Source of the DNA: CALEAR01 sp035301485
GTDB taxonomy: Bacteria > Pseudomonadota > Gammaproteobacteria > Pseudomonadales > Alcanivoracaceae
Direction: 5' to 3'
DNA: 64,000 nucleotides
NCBI GenBank assembly: GCA_035301485.1
Contig: DATGUF010000023.1
Span: forward strand, 1 to 64,000
Below are positions 16,458-24,468 of the stretch, piece after piece. Each line of letters starts with the position of its first letter. Positions within the stretch are counted from its first letter, which is position 1. The position numbers and the translations under genes are program-made. Below the pieces are notes generated by a model. That model was not told the origin of the DNA. It worked only from the letters and a program-made list of their open reading frames with translations, and did no database searches.

Positions 16458-17879
16458 ATGCGTTTTATCAGCACATTATTCATGTGCCTTTGGCTGCTGT
16501 CCGCCTGCTCTCAGCCAGAAGCCCCGCCCCTAGCGTTTGATCTCGATAGCATCAAACAAGAGGGCCTTGTTGTGCTCACACGTAATGCGCCCACCACCTA
16601 CTTCATTAACCGTGATGGTGAAGCAGCAGGTTTTGAACACGACTCTCTCACCGATTTTGCTGCTAGCCTTGGCGTTCCCATTCAGTTCAAAATTTATGGC
16701 ACCAGCAAAGCCATACTCGAAGCCCTAGAAACACAACAAGGGCATATTGCAGCAGCAGGCCTAATTCATCTAAACAGCTACGAGGAACGTTTTGAAATAG
16801 GCCCTGAATACTACGAAGTAGAACAGCAAGTGGTGTGCCACCGCTCGGGCCCAAGGCCCAAAACCGTCACTGAGTTGGCCGATGTTTCGCTGCTAGTTAG
16901 CAGCGCCTCAAGCTATGATGAACGCCTGCACGAACTAAAAGAAGAGCACCCTAACCTTACCTGGCAAACAGCGTTATTTTTTGCTCCCGAGCGACTCCTC
17001 GAAAAAGTGGTGGAAAAGAAGTTAGATTGCACCATCGTGGATTCTAATATTTTCTCTATTAATCGCCGCTACTTCCCCGACTTGGTGGATTCGTTTTCCA
17101 TCAACGATGCCAAACCTCTCGTTTGGCTCATGCCCAAAGGGGCCACGGAATTAAGAGAAGAGTTAGAGAAGTGGTACGCACAGGCACGCAAAGAGGCACG
17201 CACCACGCTTTATGCAGCACGTTATTTTTCTCATGTGGACTTATTCGACTACGTTGACATTACCACGTTCAAAAAACGCATCGATAGCGTTTTACCTCGC
17301 TACGAGCAAACTTTCCGCGAGGCCGGTGAAAAATACGGTTTAGACTGGCGCTTACTCGCCGCTGTGTCTTATCAAGAATCACATTGGAACCCTAACGCGC
17401 GCAGCCCAACCGGTGTGCGCGGCATGATGATGCTGACTAACAACACAGCGAGGGAGCTTGGGGTTACCAACCGCTTGGACCCCACCCAAAGCATCCATGG
17501 TGGCGCCCGTTACCTCGCGCAGCTACGCGATCGGCTTCCAGACAGCATTACAGAGCCTGACCGCACCTGGATCGCATTAGCGGCATATAATGTGGGCCTC
17601 GGGCACGTTTATGATGCACGCACGCTCACAAGAAACATGGGGTTGAACCCAGATAGTTGGTTTGATTTGCGGGCCGTACTACCCAAACTATCGCAACCGC
17701 GCTATTACCGTAATTTACGCTACGGTTACGCCCGCGGTGGCGAACCGGTGCACTTTATCCGCCGCATCCGCAACTACGAAGACATCTTACAAAAACAGCT
17801 AGACCAACAAGAAGCAGCTAGGCAACGTCGAGCTGACGAAAACCATAATATTGCAGGCATAAAAAACCCACCCAACTAG
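16458..17879 (+). CDS. mltF: Membrane-bound lytic transglycosylase F
   Basis: 473 residues from ATG 16458 with AGGAG 6 bases upstream. The N-terminus MRFISTLFMCLWLLSAC has a lipobox (LSAC), so it is a lipoprotein. Residues about 25-260 form a family-3 solute-binding-like regulatory domain (EGLVVLTRNAPTTYFINRDGEAAGFEHDSL...). Residues about 290-440 form the SLT domain with the catalytic glutamate in YQESHWNPNARSPTGVRGMMMLT and the family AAYNVGLGHVYDA segment. It cleaves glycan strands to anhydromuropeptides in the periplasm. The domain order and length are those of MltF (E. coli about 518). Confidence 0.95.
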   Translation: MRFISTLFMCLWLLSACSQPEAPPLAFDLDSIKQEGLVVLTRNAPTTYFINRDGEAAGFEHDSLTDFAASLGVPIQFKIYGTSKAILEALETQQGHIAAAGLIHLNSYEERFEIGPEYYEVEQQVVCHRSGPRPKTVTELADVSLLVSSASSYDERLHELKEEHPNLTWQTALFFAPERLLEKVVEKKLDCTIVDSNIFSINRRYFPDLVDSFSINDAKPLVWLMPKGATELREELEKWYAQARKEARTTLYAARYFSHVDLFDYVDITTFKKRIDSVLPRYEQTFREAGEKYGLDWRLLAAVSYQESHWNPNARSPTGVRGMMMLTNNTARELGVTNRLDPTQSIHGGARYLAQLRDRLPDSITEPDRTWIALAAYNVGLGHVYDARTLTRNMGLNPDSWFDLRAVLPKLSQPRYYRNLRYGYARGGEPVHFIRRIRNYEDILQKQLDQQEAARQRRADENHNIAGIKNPPN

Positions 17880-17890
17880 CGTTGGGTGGG
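17867..17890 (-). terminator. Intrinsic terminator of metY
   Basis: Perfect 10-bp stem CCCACCCAAC / GTTGGGTGGG with 4-base loop; on the minus strand it runs into TTTTTTATG. The mltF stop codon overlaps the stem and loop, so it may stop transcription in both directions. Confidence 0.88.
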
Positions 17891-17915
17891 TGATATAGCA
17901 CTCTTAGCGAGAGAG

Positions 17916-19184
17916 TTATACTTTAGCTAAGGCTTGCTCGAGGTCAGCAATAATATCGTCAACATGCTCGATACCTACAGACAAGCGCACCATATCCTTC
18001 GATACACCTGCTCTTTGTAGCTCTTCATCGCTTAGCTGACGGTGGGTGGTGCTTGCAGGGTGGCTAGCCAAGCTTTTCGCATCACCAATATTCACTAAAC
18101 GCTTAATCATTTCTAGTGCGTCAATAAAGCGTGTACCGCCTTCAATGCCGCCTTTCACACCAAAGCTAAACAATGCTGAAGGAGTACCTTTGGTGTACTT
18201 TTTCGCTAGCTCATGGTGAGGGCTATCCGGCAAACCTGCATAATTTACCCATTCCACTTTCTCATGGCCTTGCAAGTATTCGGCTACGCGCTGGGCGTTC
18301 TCTACGTGACGCTCCATACGCAAGGTGAGCGTTTCGATACCTTGTAAGATCAAGAAAGAGTTAAACGGTGAAATAGCAGCACCCATGTTACGCAACGGCA
18401 CCACGCGCGCACGGCCAATAAAGGCAGCTTCGCCTAAGGCTTCAGAATAAATTACACCGTGGTAAGAAGGATCTGGCTCATTAAATTGTGGGAAACGTGG
18501 GTTGTCTTTCCACTGGAACTTACCTGAATCCACAATAATACCGCCCAGCGTAGTACCGTGGCCGCCCATGTACTTAGTAAGGGAGTGGATCACGATATGT
18601 GCGCCGAAATCAAAAGGACGGCACAAGATAGGCGTCGCCACTGTGTTATCCACTACTAGCGGCACACCGTGCTTATCAGCAAGAGTAGCAAGCGCTTCAA
18701 GATCAACGATGTTACCAGCGGGGTTACCGATGGATTCACAGAAAATCGCTTTGGTATTTTCATCGATCAATGCCTCTAAGGCAGGAATATCATTCGCATC
18801 ACCAAAACGTGCTTCAATGCCTTGCTGCGGGAAAGTGTGCGCAAACAAATTATAGGTGCCGCCATAAAGCTGGCTCGTTGCTACGATGTTTTCACCCACA
18901 CGAGCAAGCGTTTGGATTGTAGCTGTAATAGCTGCCTGACCCGAAGCCATAGCCAAGGCACCAATACCACCTTCTAACATCGCCACGCGTTCTTCTAACA
19001 CCGCGGTGGTGGGGTTCATAATGCGCGTATAAATGTTACCGGGCACAGCCAGGTTAAATAAATCAGCACCGTGTTGGGTATTATCGAAAGAGTAGCTCGT
19101 GGTTTGATAAATAGGCACAGCCACTGCACGTGTTTCTGGATCACCAGAAAAACCGCCGTGAATGGCAACTGTTTCTTGTTTCAT
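17916..19184 (-). CDS. metY: O-acetylhomoserine (thiol)-lyase
   Basis: 422 residues, PLP-dependent Cys/Met metabolism family. Marks: the substrate loop YTRIMNPTTAVLEERVAMLEGG, ASGQAAITATIQ, DNTVATPILCRPFDFGAHIVIHSLTKYMGGHGT with the PLP lysine in SLTKY, and a C-terminal SLASHPASTTHRQLS. It makes homocysteine directly from O-acetyl(or succinyl)homoserine and sulfide. It fits with metX at 45 kb in the same window, though they are not in one operon. GGAGA precedes the ATG. MetZ-type activity on the succinyl ester is the alternative. Confidence 0.94.
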   Translation of the reverse strand: MKQETVAIHGGFSGDPETRAVAVPIYQTTSYSFDNTQHGADLFNLAVPGNIYTRIMNPTTAVLEERVAMLEGGIGALAMASGQAAITATIQTLARVGENIVATSQLYGGTYNLFAHTFPQQGIEARFGDANDIPALEALIDENTKAIFCESIGNPAGNIVDLEALATLADKHGVPLVVDNTVATPILCRPFDFGAHIVIHSLTKYMGGHGTTLGGIIVDSGKFQWKDNPRFPQFNEPDPSYHGVIYSEALGEAAFIGRARVVPLRNMGAAISPFNSFLILQGIETLTLRMERHVENAQRVAEYLQGHEKVEWVNYAGLPDSPHHELAKKYTKGTPSALFSFGVKGGIEGGTRFIDALEMIKRLVNIGDAKSLASHPASTTHRQLSDEELQRAGVSKDMVRLSVGIEHVDDIIADLEQALAKV

Positions 19185-19331
19185 GTTATCTCCGAATGGG
19201 GGGCTCTATAAAGAAGTGGCCTTATCTTAAAGTGAACGCGGTTAAAAGCAAAGCATAAGCCCACCACCCTGCTAGAACAAAAAATTATAAACTAACTGTT
19301 ATTGGCACTAAGAGTTAATGCTAATTAAGAC

Positions 19332-19357
19332 AAACGGGAGGCATTCACCTCCCGTTT
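19332..19357 (-). terminator. Intrinsic terminator of the CBS-domain gene
   Basis: Perfect 10-bp stem AAACGGGAGG / CCTCCCGTTT with a 6-base loop and short T stretches on both sides; it lies 12 bases past the stop of the minus-strand gene. Confidence 0.7.
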
Positions 19358-19368
19358 TACTGTGACGA

Positions 19369-19770
19369 TCAACCCGCGCGACGGTCGCGCAGAGCAATTA
19401 ACACTTGGTTACGCACCAAAATGCCGAGTAGCTTTTTATTTTCGTCTACCACAGGGTAAATTTTTGGTTTCTGCGCCAACATCATCTGTGCCACATCAAC
19501 AATAGCTGTATCTTCAGTAAGCGTGAGGGGCTCCTTGTGCATCACGTCTTCTACTTTCGGCGAGCCTTCATCGTGGTAACCCGATACCAGCAAACTCTTT
19601 AAGCAATCTTGCTCTGAAACGAACCCCACCACCACTTTATTGGCATCCACTACTGGCAAACCTAAAAAACGTTGGCGAAGTAACACCTCCACTACGTCAG
19701 CCACCGGCATGCCAAGCTGAATCATGGGTGATTGACGGGACATGATAGAACCTACAAGCATACGACCCAT
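19369..19770 (-). CDS. CBS-domain pair protein
   Basis: 133 residues made of two CBS modules: residues about 8-62 (SIMSRQSPMIQLGMPVADVVEVLLRQRFLGLPVVDANKVVVGFVSEQDCLK) and about 75-130 (VEDVMHKEPLTLTEDTAIVDVAQMMLAQKPKIYPVVDENKKLLGILVRNQVL). Stand-alone CBS pairs bind adenine nucleotides as energy sensors; the partner is unknown. AGGAGG precedes the ATG. It lies 41 bases downstream of the peroxiredoxin-glutaredoxin gene on the same strand and could be cotranscribed with it. Confidence 0.9.
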   Translation of the reverse strand: MGRMLVGSIMSRQSPMIQLGMPVADVVEVLLRQRFLGLPVVDANKVVVGFVSEQDCLKSLLVSGYHDEGSPKVEDVMHKEPLTLTEDTAIVDVAQMMLAQKPKIYPVVDENKKLLGILVRNQVLIALRDRRAG

Positions 19771-19811
19771 TTACTGCCTCCTAAGCAGGTTTACACCTAC
19801 TATTATCCTTT

Positions 19812-20555
19812 TTAAACGTTATTGTTCTTAAACCATTGTTCTAAATCGTCAGCGCCTCCAATGCGCTGGCCTTCAATATACACCTGCGGTGTTGTTGTGG
19901 CTCCACTAATGGCCACTAATGTACTGTAGCTTAACCCATCTTGGCCTAGCTCAATTTCTTCGTAACGGTAACCTTTATCTTTTAATAGCGTTTTGGCACG
20001 CGCGCAATGTGGGCACCCTGGTTTGGTTAAAATAGCCACTCGCTGTGGTAACTGTGCGCTAGCGTTAATGTAGTTCAGCATTGTGTCTGCATCTGATACT
20101 TCAAACGGGTCGCCAGGCTTATTAGGCTCCACAAACATCTTTTCAATAACGCCATCTTTAACCAACATGGCATAGCGCCAACTGCGCTCACCCATGCCGT
20201 TTTCCGTCTTATCCACGAGCATACCCATACCACGGCTAAACTCGCCATTCCCATCTGCAACAAAAGCTACGTTATCAGCATGTTGATCAGCAGCCCACGC
20301 CTCCATTACAAAGGCATCATTAACAGATAAGCAATAAATCTTATCTATGCCTTCTTGCGCAAAAACAGGCGCCAACTCATTAAAACGAGGTAAATGGGTG
20401 GAGGAACAGGTGGGAGTGAATGCGCCGGGCAAAGCAAATAAAACTACATTTTTACCGGCAAATAAATCTGAGCTACTAACTTCTGCTTTGGTGCCTTTTT
20501 CAATCACTGTTACAGTGGCATTTGGAACCGACTGACCTTCTTTTAATTGTGTCAT
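19812..20555 (-). CDS. Peroxiredoxin-glutaredoxin fusion (PGdx/hybrid Prx5)
   Basis: 247 residues. Residues 1-165 are a Prx5-type peroxiredoxin with the peroxidatic cysteine in LPGAFTPTCSSTHLP (about residue 50). Residues about 170-245 are a glutaredoxin with the CPHC active site (KPGCPHCARAK) and the glutathione-binding TTTPQVYIEGQRIGGADDL segment. The fusion is known from Haemophilus and Vibrio-type bacteria as a self-contained glutathione-dependent hydroperoxide reductase in the cytosol. AAGGAGT precedes the ATG. It is divergent from mscL. Confidence 0.96.
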   Translation of the reverse strand: MTQLKEGQSVPNATVTVIEKGTKAEVSSSDLFAGKNVVLFALPGAFTPTCSSTHLPRFNELAPVFAQEGIDKIYCLSVNDAFVMEAWAADQHADNVAFVADGNGEFSRGMGMLVDKTENGMGERSWRYAMLVKDGVIEKMFVEPNKPGDPFEVSDADTMLNYINASAQLPQRVAILTKPGCPHCARAKTLLKDKGYRYEEIELGQDGLSYSTLVAISGATTTPQVYIEGQRIGGADDLEQWFKNNNV

Positions 20556-20761
20556 AAGTAACTCCTTTTATTATTAAACATTCCTTACTGTAGCGTAATC
20601 TAGAGCCTAGTAAAACAAAGCCTTTTATTTACTCTCTTTCTATGCAGCTATTCCCTCTTAACTCTCTATCTTGTTTCGCGCCTGTGTAAATATTTAAAGC
20701 ACTTAGGCAAAAACTGCGCTAGGCTCAAAGCTTGTTTAAGGCATGTTCTATGGGGTATCAA

Positions 20762-21184
20762 ATGAAAGTTATTAAGGAATTTAAAGATTTTGCTGTACGC
20801 GGCAATGTAGTGGATATGGCGGTGGGTATCATTATTGGTGGCGCTTTCGGCACCATCGTGTCTAGCTTAGTCTCAGACATCATTATGCCACCCATTGGGG
20901 TACTACTAGGCGGGGTAGATTTCACCGATTTGTTTTTCGTTTTAGGCGAAGGCGAATTCACCAGCCTAGCTGCTGCAAAAGAAGCTGGTGTTGCCACTAT
21001 TAACTATGGCTTGTTCATTAACAACGTGATCAGCTTTATCATCGTGGCGTTTGCGGTGTTTATGCTGATCCGCGGGATCAACCGCTTGAAACGAGAAGAG
21101 GAAGTGGAGGAAAAGGCCGAAGTAAAAGCAACGCCTGAAGACATTGTATTACTGCGTGAAATTCGTGATAGCTTGAAGAAGTAA
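20762..21184 (+). CDS. mscL: Large-conductance mechanosensitive channel
   Basis: 140 residues from ATG 20762 with GGGG 6 bases upstream; a longer reading from 20732 adds only a poor N-terminus. It opens with the MscL amphipathic helix and pore helix: KEFKDFAVRGNVVDMAVGIIIGGAFGTIVSSLVSDIIMPP. TM2 is NNVISFIIVAFAVFMLIRGIN, and the C-terminal bundle ends EDIVLLREIRDSLKK. The pentameric inner-membrane channel opens in hypo-osmotic shock. Convergent with the XRE gene over a shared terminator. Confidence 0.97.
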   Translation: MKVIKEFKDFAVRGNVVDMAVGIIIGGAFGTIVSSLVSDIIMPPIGVLLGGVDFTDLFFVLGEGEFTSLAAAKEAGVATINYGLFINNVISFIIVAFAVFMLIRGINRLKREEEVEEKAEVKATPEDIVLLREIRDSLKK

Positions 21185-21190
21185 CACTGC

Positions 21191-21218
21191 AGGGCGGCTA
21201 TTTCGATTTAGCCGCCCT
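21191..21218. terminator. Bidirectional terminator between mscL and the XRE gene
   Basis: Perfect 10-bp stem AGGGCGGCTA / TAGCCGCCCT with 8-base loop; plus strand is followed by TGCTTT. It contains the stop codon of the minus-strand gene. Confidence 0.75.
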
Positions 21219-21572
21219 TGCTTTAATCATGCGGGCAAAATCTACTATTAGCTCTTGGTCATCCTCTTCGAGCTTGCTCAGGATGCGTAACAGCAACACC
21301 CCTTGCTGGCCCCATTTTTCCTCACCCTCGGTAATTTCATAAGGGTTTTCAAGCCGTTTAAATACCTCCGACAGCTGTACCTGTAGCGCTTGAGCTATAT
21401 TTTCAAGCACCTGTACAGAGGGCTGCTGCAAGCCACGCTCAATGCGCGACAAGTTGCTCGCATCGGTACCAGCACGGTAGGCCACTTCTTCCAAAGTAGC
21501 ACCTAAACGCTCGCGGTAATGTTTTAATAAAAGGCCTAATTCCATATGCGGTATTGTCTTGTGCAGACTCAT
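21198..21572 (-). CDS. XRE-family transcriptional regulator
   Basis: 124 residues. Residues about 10-70 are a Cro/C1 helix-turn-helix: MELGLLLKHYRERLGATLEEVAYRAGTDASNLSRIERGLQQPSVQVLENIAQALQVQLSEVF. The C-terminal third is acidic and helical, with no recognised ligand domain. GGAG lies 4 bases before the ATG at 21572; an internal ATG at 21545 is possible. It is divergent from the hemolysin III-type gene, a natural candidate target. The function is otherwise unknown. Confidence 0.85.
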   Translation of the reverse strand: MSLHKTIPHMELGLLLKHYRERLGATLEEVAYRAGTDASNLSRIERGLQQPSVQVLENIAQALQVQLSEVFKRLENPYEITEGEEKWGQQGVLLLRILSKLEEDDQELIVDFARMIKARAAKSK

Positions 21573-21721
21573 TCCGCTCCATGGCGAGCTAGCAAACCAC
21601 CTTAAAAATTAATGGCGAAAACGCCAACCAAGCCACAGTACCATGTGGTCATTAATAAAATTCTCTTCTCTCAACAAAAGCTATACACTTGCGCATACAA
21701 TCGTGCGCAAACGGAGATTTT

Positions 21722-22360
21722 ATGAGCACAGGTTATTCCCGTCGGGAAGAAAGCATCAACAGCCTCACCCACGGCATTGGCGCTGTACTCAGCATTATAG
21801 GCACTTTCTTATTACTGATACCGGCCATTCAGCAGCAAGACATCTGGAAAATGGTCAGTTTTAGCGTGTTTGGCGTAAGTTTAGCCTTACTTTATACCGC
21901 CTCCACGCTTTACCATGGGGCGCGCAAGCCTGAAACGCGTGTCTTCTTTAAATTACTGGATCACTGCGCCATTTTTATTCTCATCGCAGGCACTTACACA
22001 CCTTTTCTGCTCGTAAACCTTCGTGGCACCATCGGTTGGCTGTTCTTTAGCATTGTTTGGGGGCTCGCCATCACCGGCGTATTAATTAAATTAATTTATA
22101 GGCATCGGCTCAAAGCCGTGCGTTTGGTGATTTATCTCACCATGGGGTGGCTCATTCTGTTTGCATCTAATGAGCTGCTAAGCAACATAGACCAATTAGG
22201 ATTTACGTTATTGCTAGCCGGCGGGATTATTTATACGGCGGGAGTGTTTTTCTATTTAGCGGATTTCGTGCCTTATAACCATGCTATTTGGCACTTGTTT
22301 GTAGTGGGAGGCAGCGCTTGCCACTTTTTGGCTATTTATTACAGCGTACTACCTCATTAG
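21722..22360 (+). CDS. Hemolysin III (YqfA/PAQR) family membrane protein
   Basis: 212 residues from ATG 21722 with GGAGA upstream. Seven hydrophobic segments and the PAQR/HlyIII histidine and acidic motifs are visible: INSLTHGIGAVLS, ASTLYHGARKP, LLDHCAIFILIAGTYTPF and HAIWHLFVVGGSACHFLAIYYSV. The conserved Ser/Asp/His set may bind zinc, as in adiponectin receptors. YqfA in E. coli has been tied to membrane lipid and fatty-acid control; a haemolytic role is not implied. Divergent from the XRE gene. Confidence 0.93.
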   Translation: MSTGYSRREESINSLTHGIGAVLSIIGTFLLLIPAIQQQDIWKMVSFSVFGVSLALLYTASTLYHGARKPETRVFFKLLDHCAIFILIAGTYTPFLLVNLRGTIGWLFFSIVWGLAITGVLIKLIYRHRLKAVRLVIYLTMGWLILFASNELLSNIDQLGFTLLLAGGIIYTAGVFFYLADFVPYNHAIWHLFVVGGSACHFLAIYYSVLPH

Positions 22361-22372
22361 CATATCACCGTT

Positions 22373-22400
22373 AGCCCCAGGCGCCATGTGTGCTGGGGCT
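22373..22400. repeat. Inverted repeat between hlyIII-type gene and gpx
   Basis: 8-bp stem AGCCCCAG / CTGGGGCT with 12-base loop between convergent stops; no U-run on either strand, so only a weak terminator candidate. Confidence 0.35.
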
Positions 22401-22412
22401 TGAAACCTGCCA

Positions 22413-22898
22413 CTACTCAGCTAGCAACTTTTGTATCTGGCTTTTCAGCGCTTCAGGCTTATCTTTCGGCGCATATCGCTGCACCACTTCACCTTTCTTG
22501 TTAATTAAAAACTTGGTGAAATTCCATTTAATGCCTTCGCTACCCAAAATGCCCGGCGCTTCACTTTTTAACCACTTAAATATGGGGTGCGCACCATCAC
22601 CGTTTACCTCAACCTTGGCAAACATAGGGAAAGTGACGCCAAAGTTTAGCTCGCAAAATTCTTCAATAGCAGCGTCGTTTTCTGGCTCTTGCTGGCCAAA
22701 CTGGTTACAAGGGAAACCCAACACTACCAAACCTTGGTCACCATATTCCTCATATAAAGCTTGCAGCCCTTTATATTGCGGTGTAAATCCACACTTACTC
22801 GCCGTGTTCACTACCACCACGACCTTACCCTCATATTCACTCATAGGAAGGGTTTCGCCCTGAATGGTCTCAGCTGACATGGTATAAAACGTAGACAT
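22413..22898 (-). CDS. Glutathione peroxidase-family thiol peroxidase
   Basis: 161 residues. The peroxidatic cysteine replaces selenocysteine in VVNTASKCGFTPQYKGLQALYEEY (about residue 37); the second conserved element GFPCNQFGQQEPE (about 63-75) carries the resolving cysteine and catalytic glutamine, and WNFTKFLINKKGEVVQRYAP has the Trp/Asn of the tetrad. Bacterial cysteine Gpx enzymes (BtuE type) reduce lipid and hydrogen peroxides, mostly with thioredoxin. Second peroxide-removing gene within 3 kb of the peroxiredoxin fusion. Confidence 0.95.
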   Translation of the reverse strand: MSTFYTMSAETIQGETLPMSEYEGKVVVVVNTASKCGFTPQYKGLQALYEEYGDQGLVVLGFPCNQFGQQEPENDAAIEEFCELNFGVTFPMFAKVEVNGDGAHPIFKWLKSEAPGILGSEGIKWNFTKFLINKKGEVVQRYAPKDKPEALKSQIQKLLAE

Positions 22899-23052
22899 AT
22901 TGCACCTTCATAGCGGTCAAATAATCATCATTAACTCTTAGCCTTTACTCCGGCTAAGCTCACAGCGTGCAGTATATCAGCTTACAGGTATGGCGCTTTG
23001 AAAACATCACTTTCATACTGTTTTGTGGCAAGGACCAAACACGGCGTTTTGT

Positions 23053-23082
23053 TTGCCCACTTTTTTTTAGCCTGCGTATACT
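23053..23082 (+). promoter_or_regulatory. Sigma-70 promoter of dgt
   Basis: -35 TTGCCC at 23053-23058, 18-base spacer, -10 TATACT at 23077-23082; the transcript would begin about 25 bases before the dgt ATG at 23113. Confidence 0.5.
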
Positions 23083-23112
23083 GAACGTTCTATTGGCTCT
23101 TGGGTACACACT

Positions 23113-24468
23113 ATGAACTGGCATCAATTGCTCAATAATCAACGCCTTGGGCAACGCCCCGCAAAAGAAGAAGTGGGCCGTACGGCATTTTTACGTGACC
23201 ACGACAAAATTATTTTCTCCGGTGCATTTCGCCGCTTAGCCCGCAAAACCCAAGTGCATCCTTTAGCTACTAACGACCATGTGCACAACCGCCTTACCCA
23301 CTCTTTAGAGGTCTCTTGTGTGGGCCGGAGCCTCGCTATACGGGTGGGCGAACAACTCGCTCGCGAAGGCTTTCTACCGAGCGATAGCAGCATTACCGAC
23401 CTTGGCGATATCGTTCAATCTGCCTGCTTAGGCCACGATATTGGCAACCCGCCTTTTGGCCACACGGGCGAAAACGCCATCCGTGCTTGGTTTCACAACC
23501 GCGGGCAAAAATACTTGCAACACCTCACCCCCGCCCAGCGCACAGACCTCACCGTTTTTGAAGGCAACGCCCAAGGTTTTCGCGTACTCACTAACAGTGA
23601 ATACCATGTGTATGAAGACGGCATGCGTCTTACCTACGCTACCCTAGGCGCCTTCCTTAAATATCCTTGGCTCTCTGCTTATAGCCTTGAGAAAAGCTGC
23701 CCACGGCCAGAAAAATACAGTGCCTTCGTGAATGAAGCAGCTGTTTTAGATGAGGTATGTAAGGCAAACGGCATGCATGTGGTAGAGCCAGGCCGTTATG
23801 CACGTCATCCATTGGCTTACCTAGTAGAAGCTGCCGATGACTTCTGCTACGCCATCATCGATTTAGAAGATGGTTTAGAAATGGGGTTATTGGATTGGGG
23901 CGCGGTAAAAGAAGTGCTCGACCCTGTATTAATTGATACCGACGAAACGCAGCGCATCATCCAAGCAGATTTGAGCGTTGGCCGTAAAGCGGCATTACTA
24001 CGGGGCAAAATAATTGGCCGTTTTGTGAGCGCCGGCGTGGAGGCTTTTTTGCAGCACCACGATACCTTGTTAGCAGGCCAATTAAAGGGCGACCTTATTT
24101 CCCATTGTTCAGCTGATGTGAAACAGGTGGTTGAAGGTGCCAAAGTGATGGCTAAAACCCAAGTGTTTGAAGACCCGAGAAAAATAGAATTAGAAATTGG
24201 TGCCTTCGAGGTGATTGGCACTTTATTAGATGGCCTCGTGGAAGCAGCGGTGCTGTTTGCCCTAGAGGAACAGGGCCACTTTAAGCATCAGCGCATTATC
24301 GATTTAATAGGGCGCAAAAGCTTTCCGCCCTATTTGTTCAACCTTCCAAAGGAAGAACGTTTTTACCTAGCCATTATGCGCGCCATCGACTTTTTAGCTG
24401 GCATGACGGACGATTACGCCACCTATTTGGCCAAACAGTTTTCTGGCATGGCGGTGGCTCGGTATTAG
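23113..24468 (+). CDS. dgt: Deoxyguanosinetriphosphate triphosphohydrolase (dGTPase) family
   Basis: 451 residues with the HD-domain metal site: NRLTHSLEVSCVGRSLA and LGHDIGNPPFGHTGE (the HD pair), plus a later ADDFCYAIIDLEDG segment carrying the final aspartate. The FSGAFRRLARKTQVHPLATNDHVHNRLTHS opening is typical of Dgt. It hydrolyses dGTP to deoxyguanosine and triphosphate, affecting dNTP balance and phage defence. The stop abuts the stop of the convergent phospholipase D gene. Confidence 0.94.
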   Translation: MNWHQLLNNQRLGQRPAKEEVGRTAFLRDHDKIIFSGAFRRLARKTQVHPLATNDHVHNRLTHSLEVSCVGRSLAIRVGEQLAREGFLPSDSSITDLGDIVQSACLGHDIGNPPFGHTGENAIRAWFHNRGQKYLQHLTPAQRTDLTVFEGNAQGFRVLTNSEYHVYEDGMRLTYATLGAFLKYPWLSAYSLEKSCPRPEKYSAFVNEAAVLDEVCKANGMHVVEPGRYARHPLAYLVEAADDFCYAIIDLEDGLEMGLLDWGAVKEVLDPVLIDTDETQRIIQADLSVGRKAALLRGKIIGRFVSAGVEAFLQHHDTLLAGQLKGDLISHCSADVKQVVEGAKVMAKTQVFEDPRKIELEIGAFEVIGTLLDGLVEAAVLFALEEQGHFKHQRIIDLIGRKSFPPYLFNLPKEERFYLAIMRAIDFLAGMTDDYATYLAKQFSGMAVARY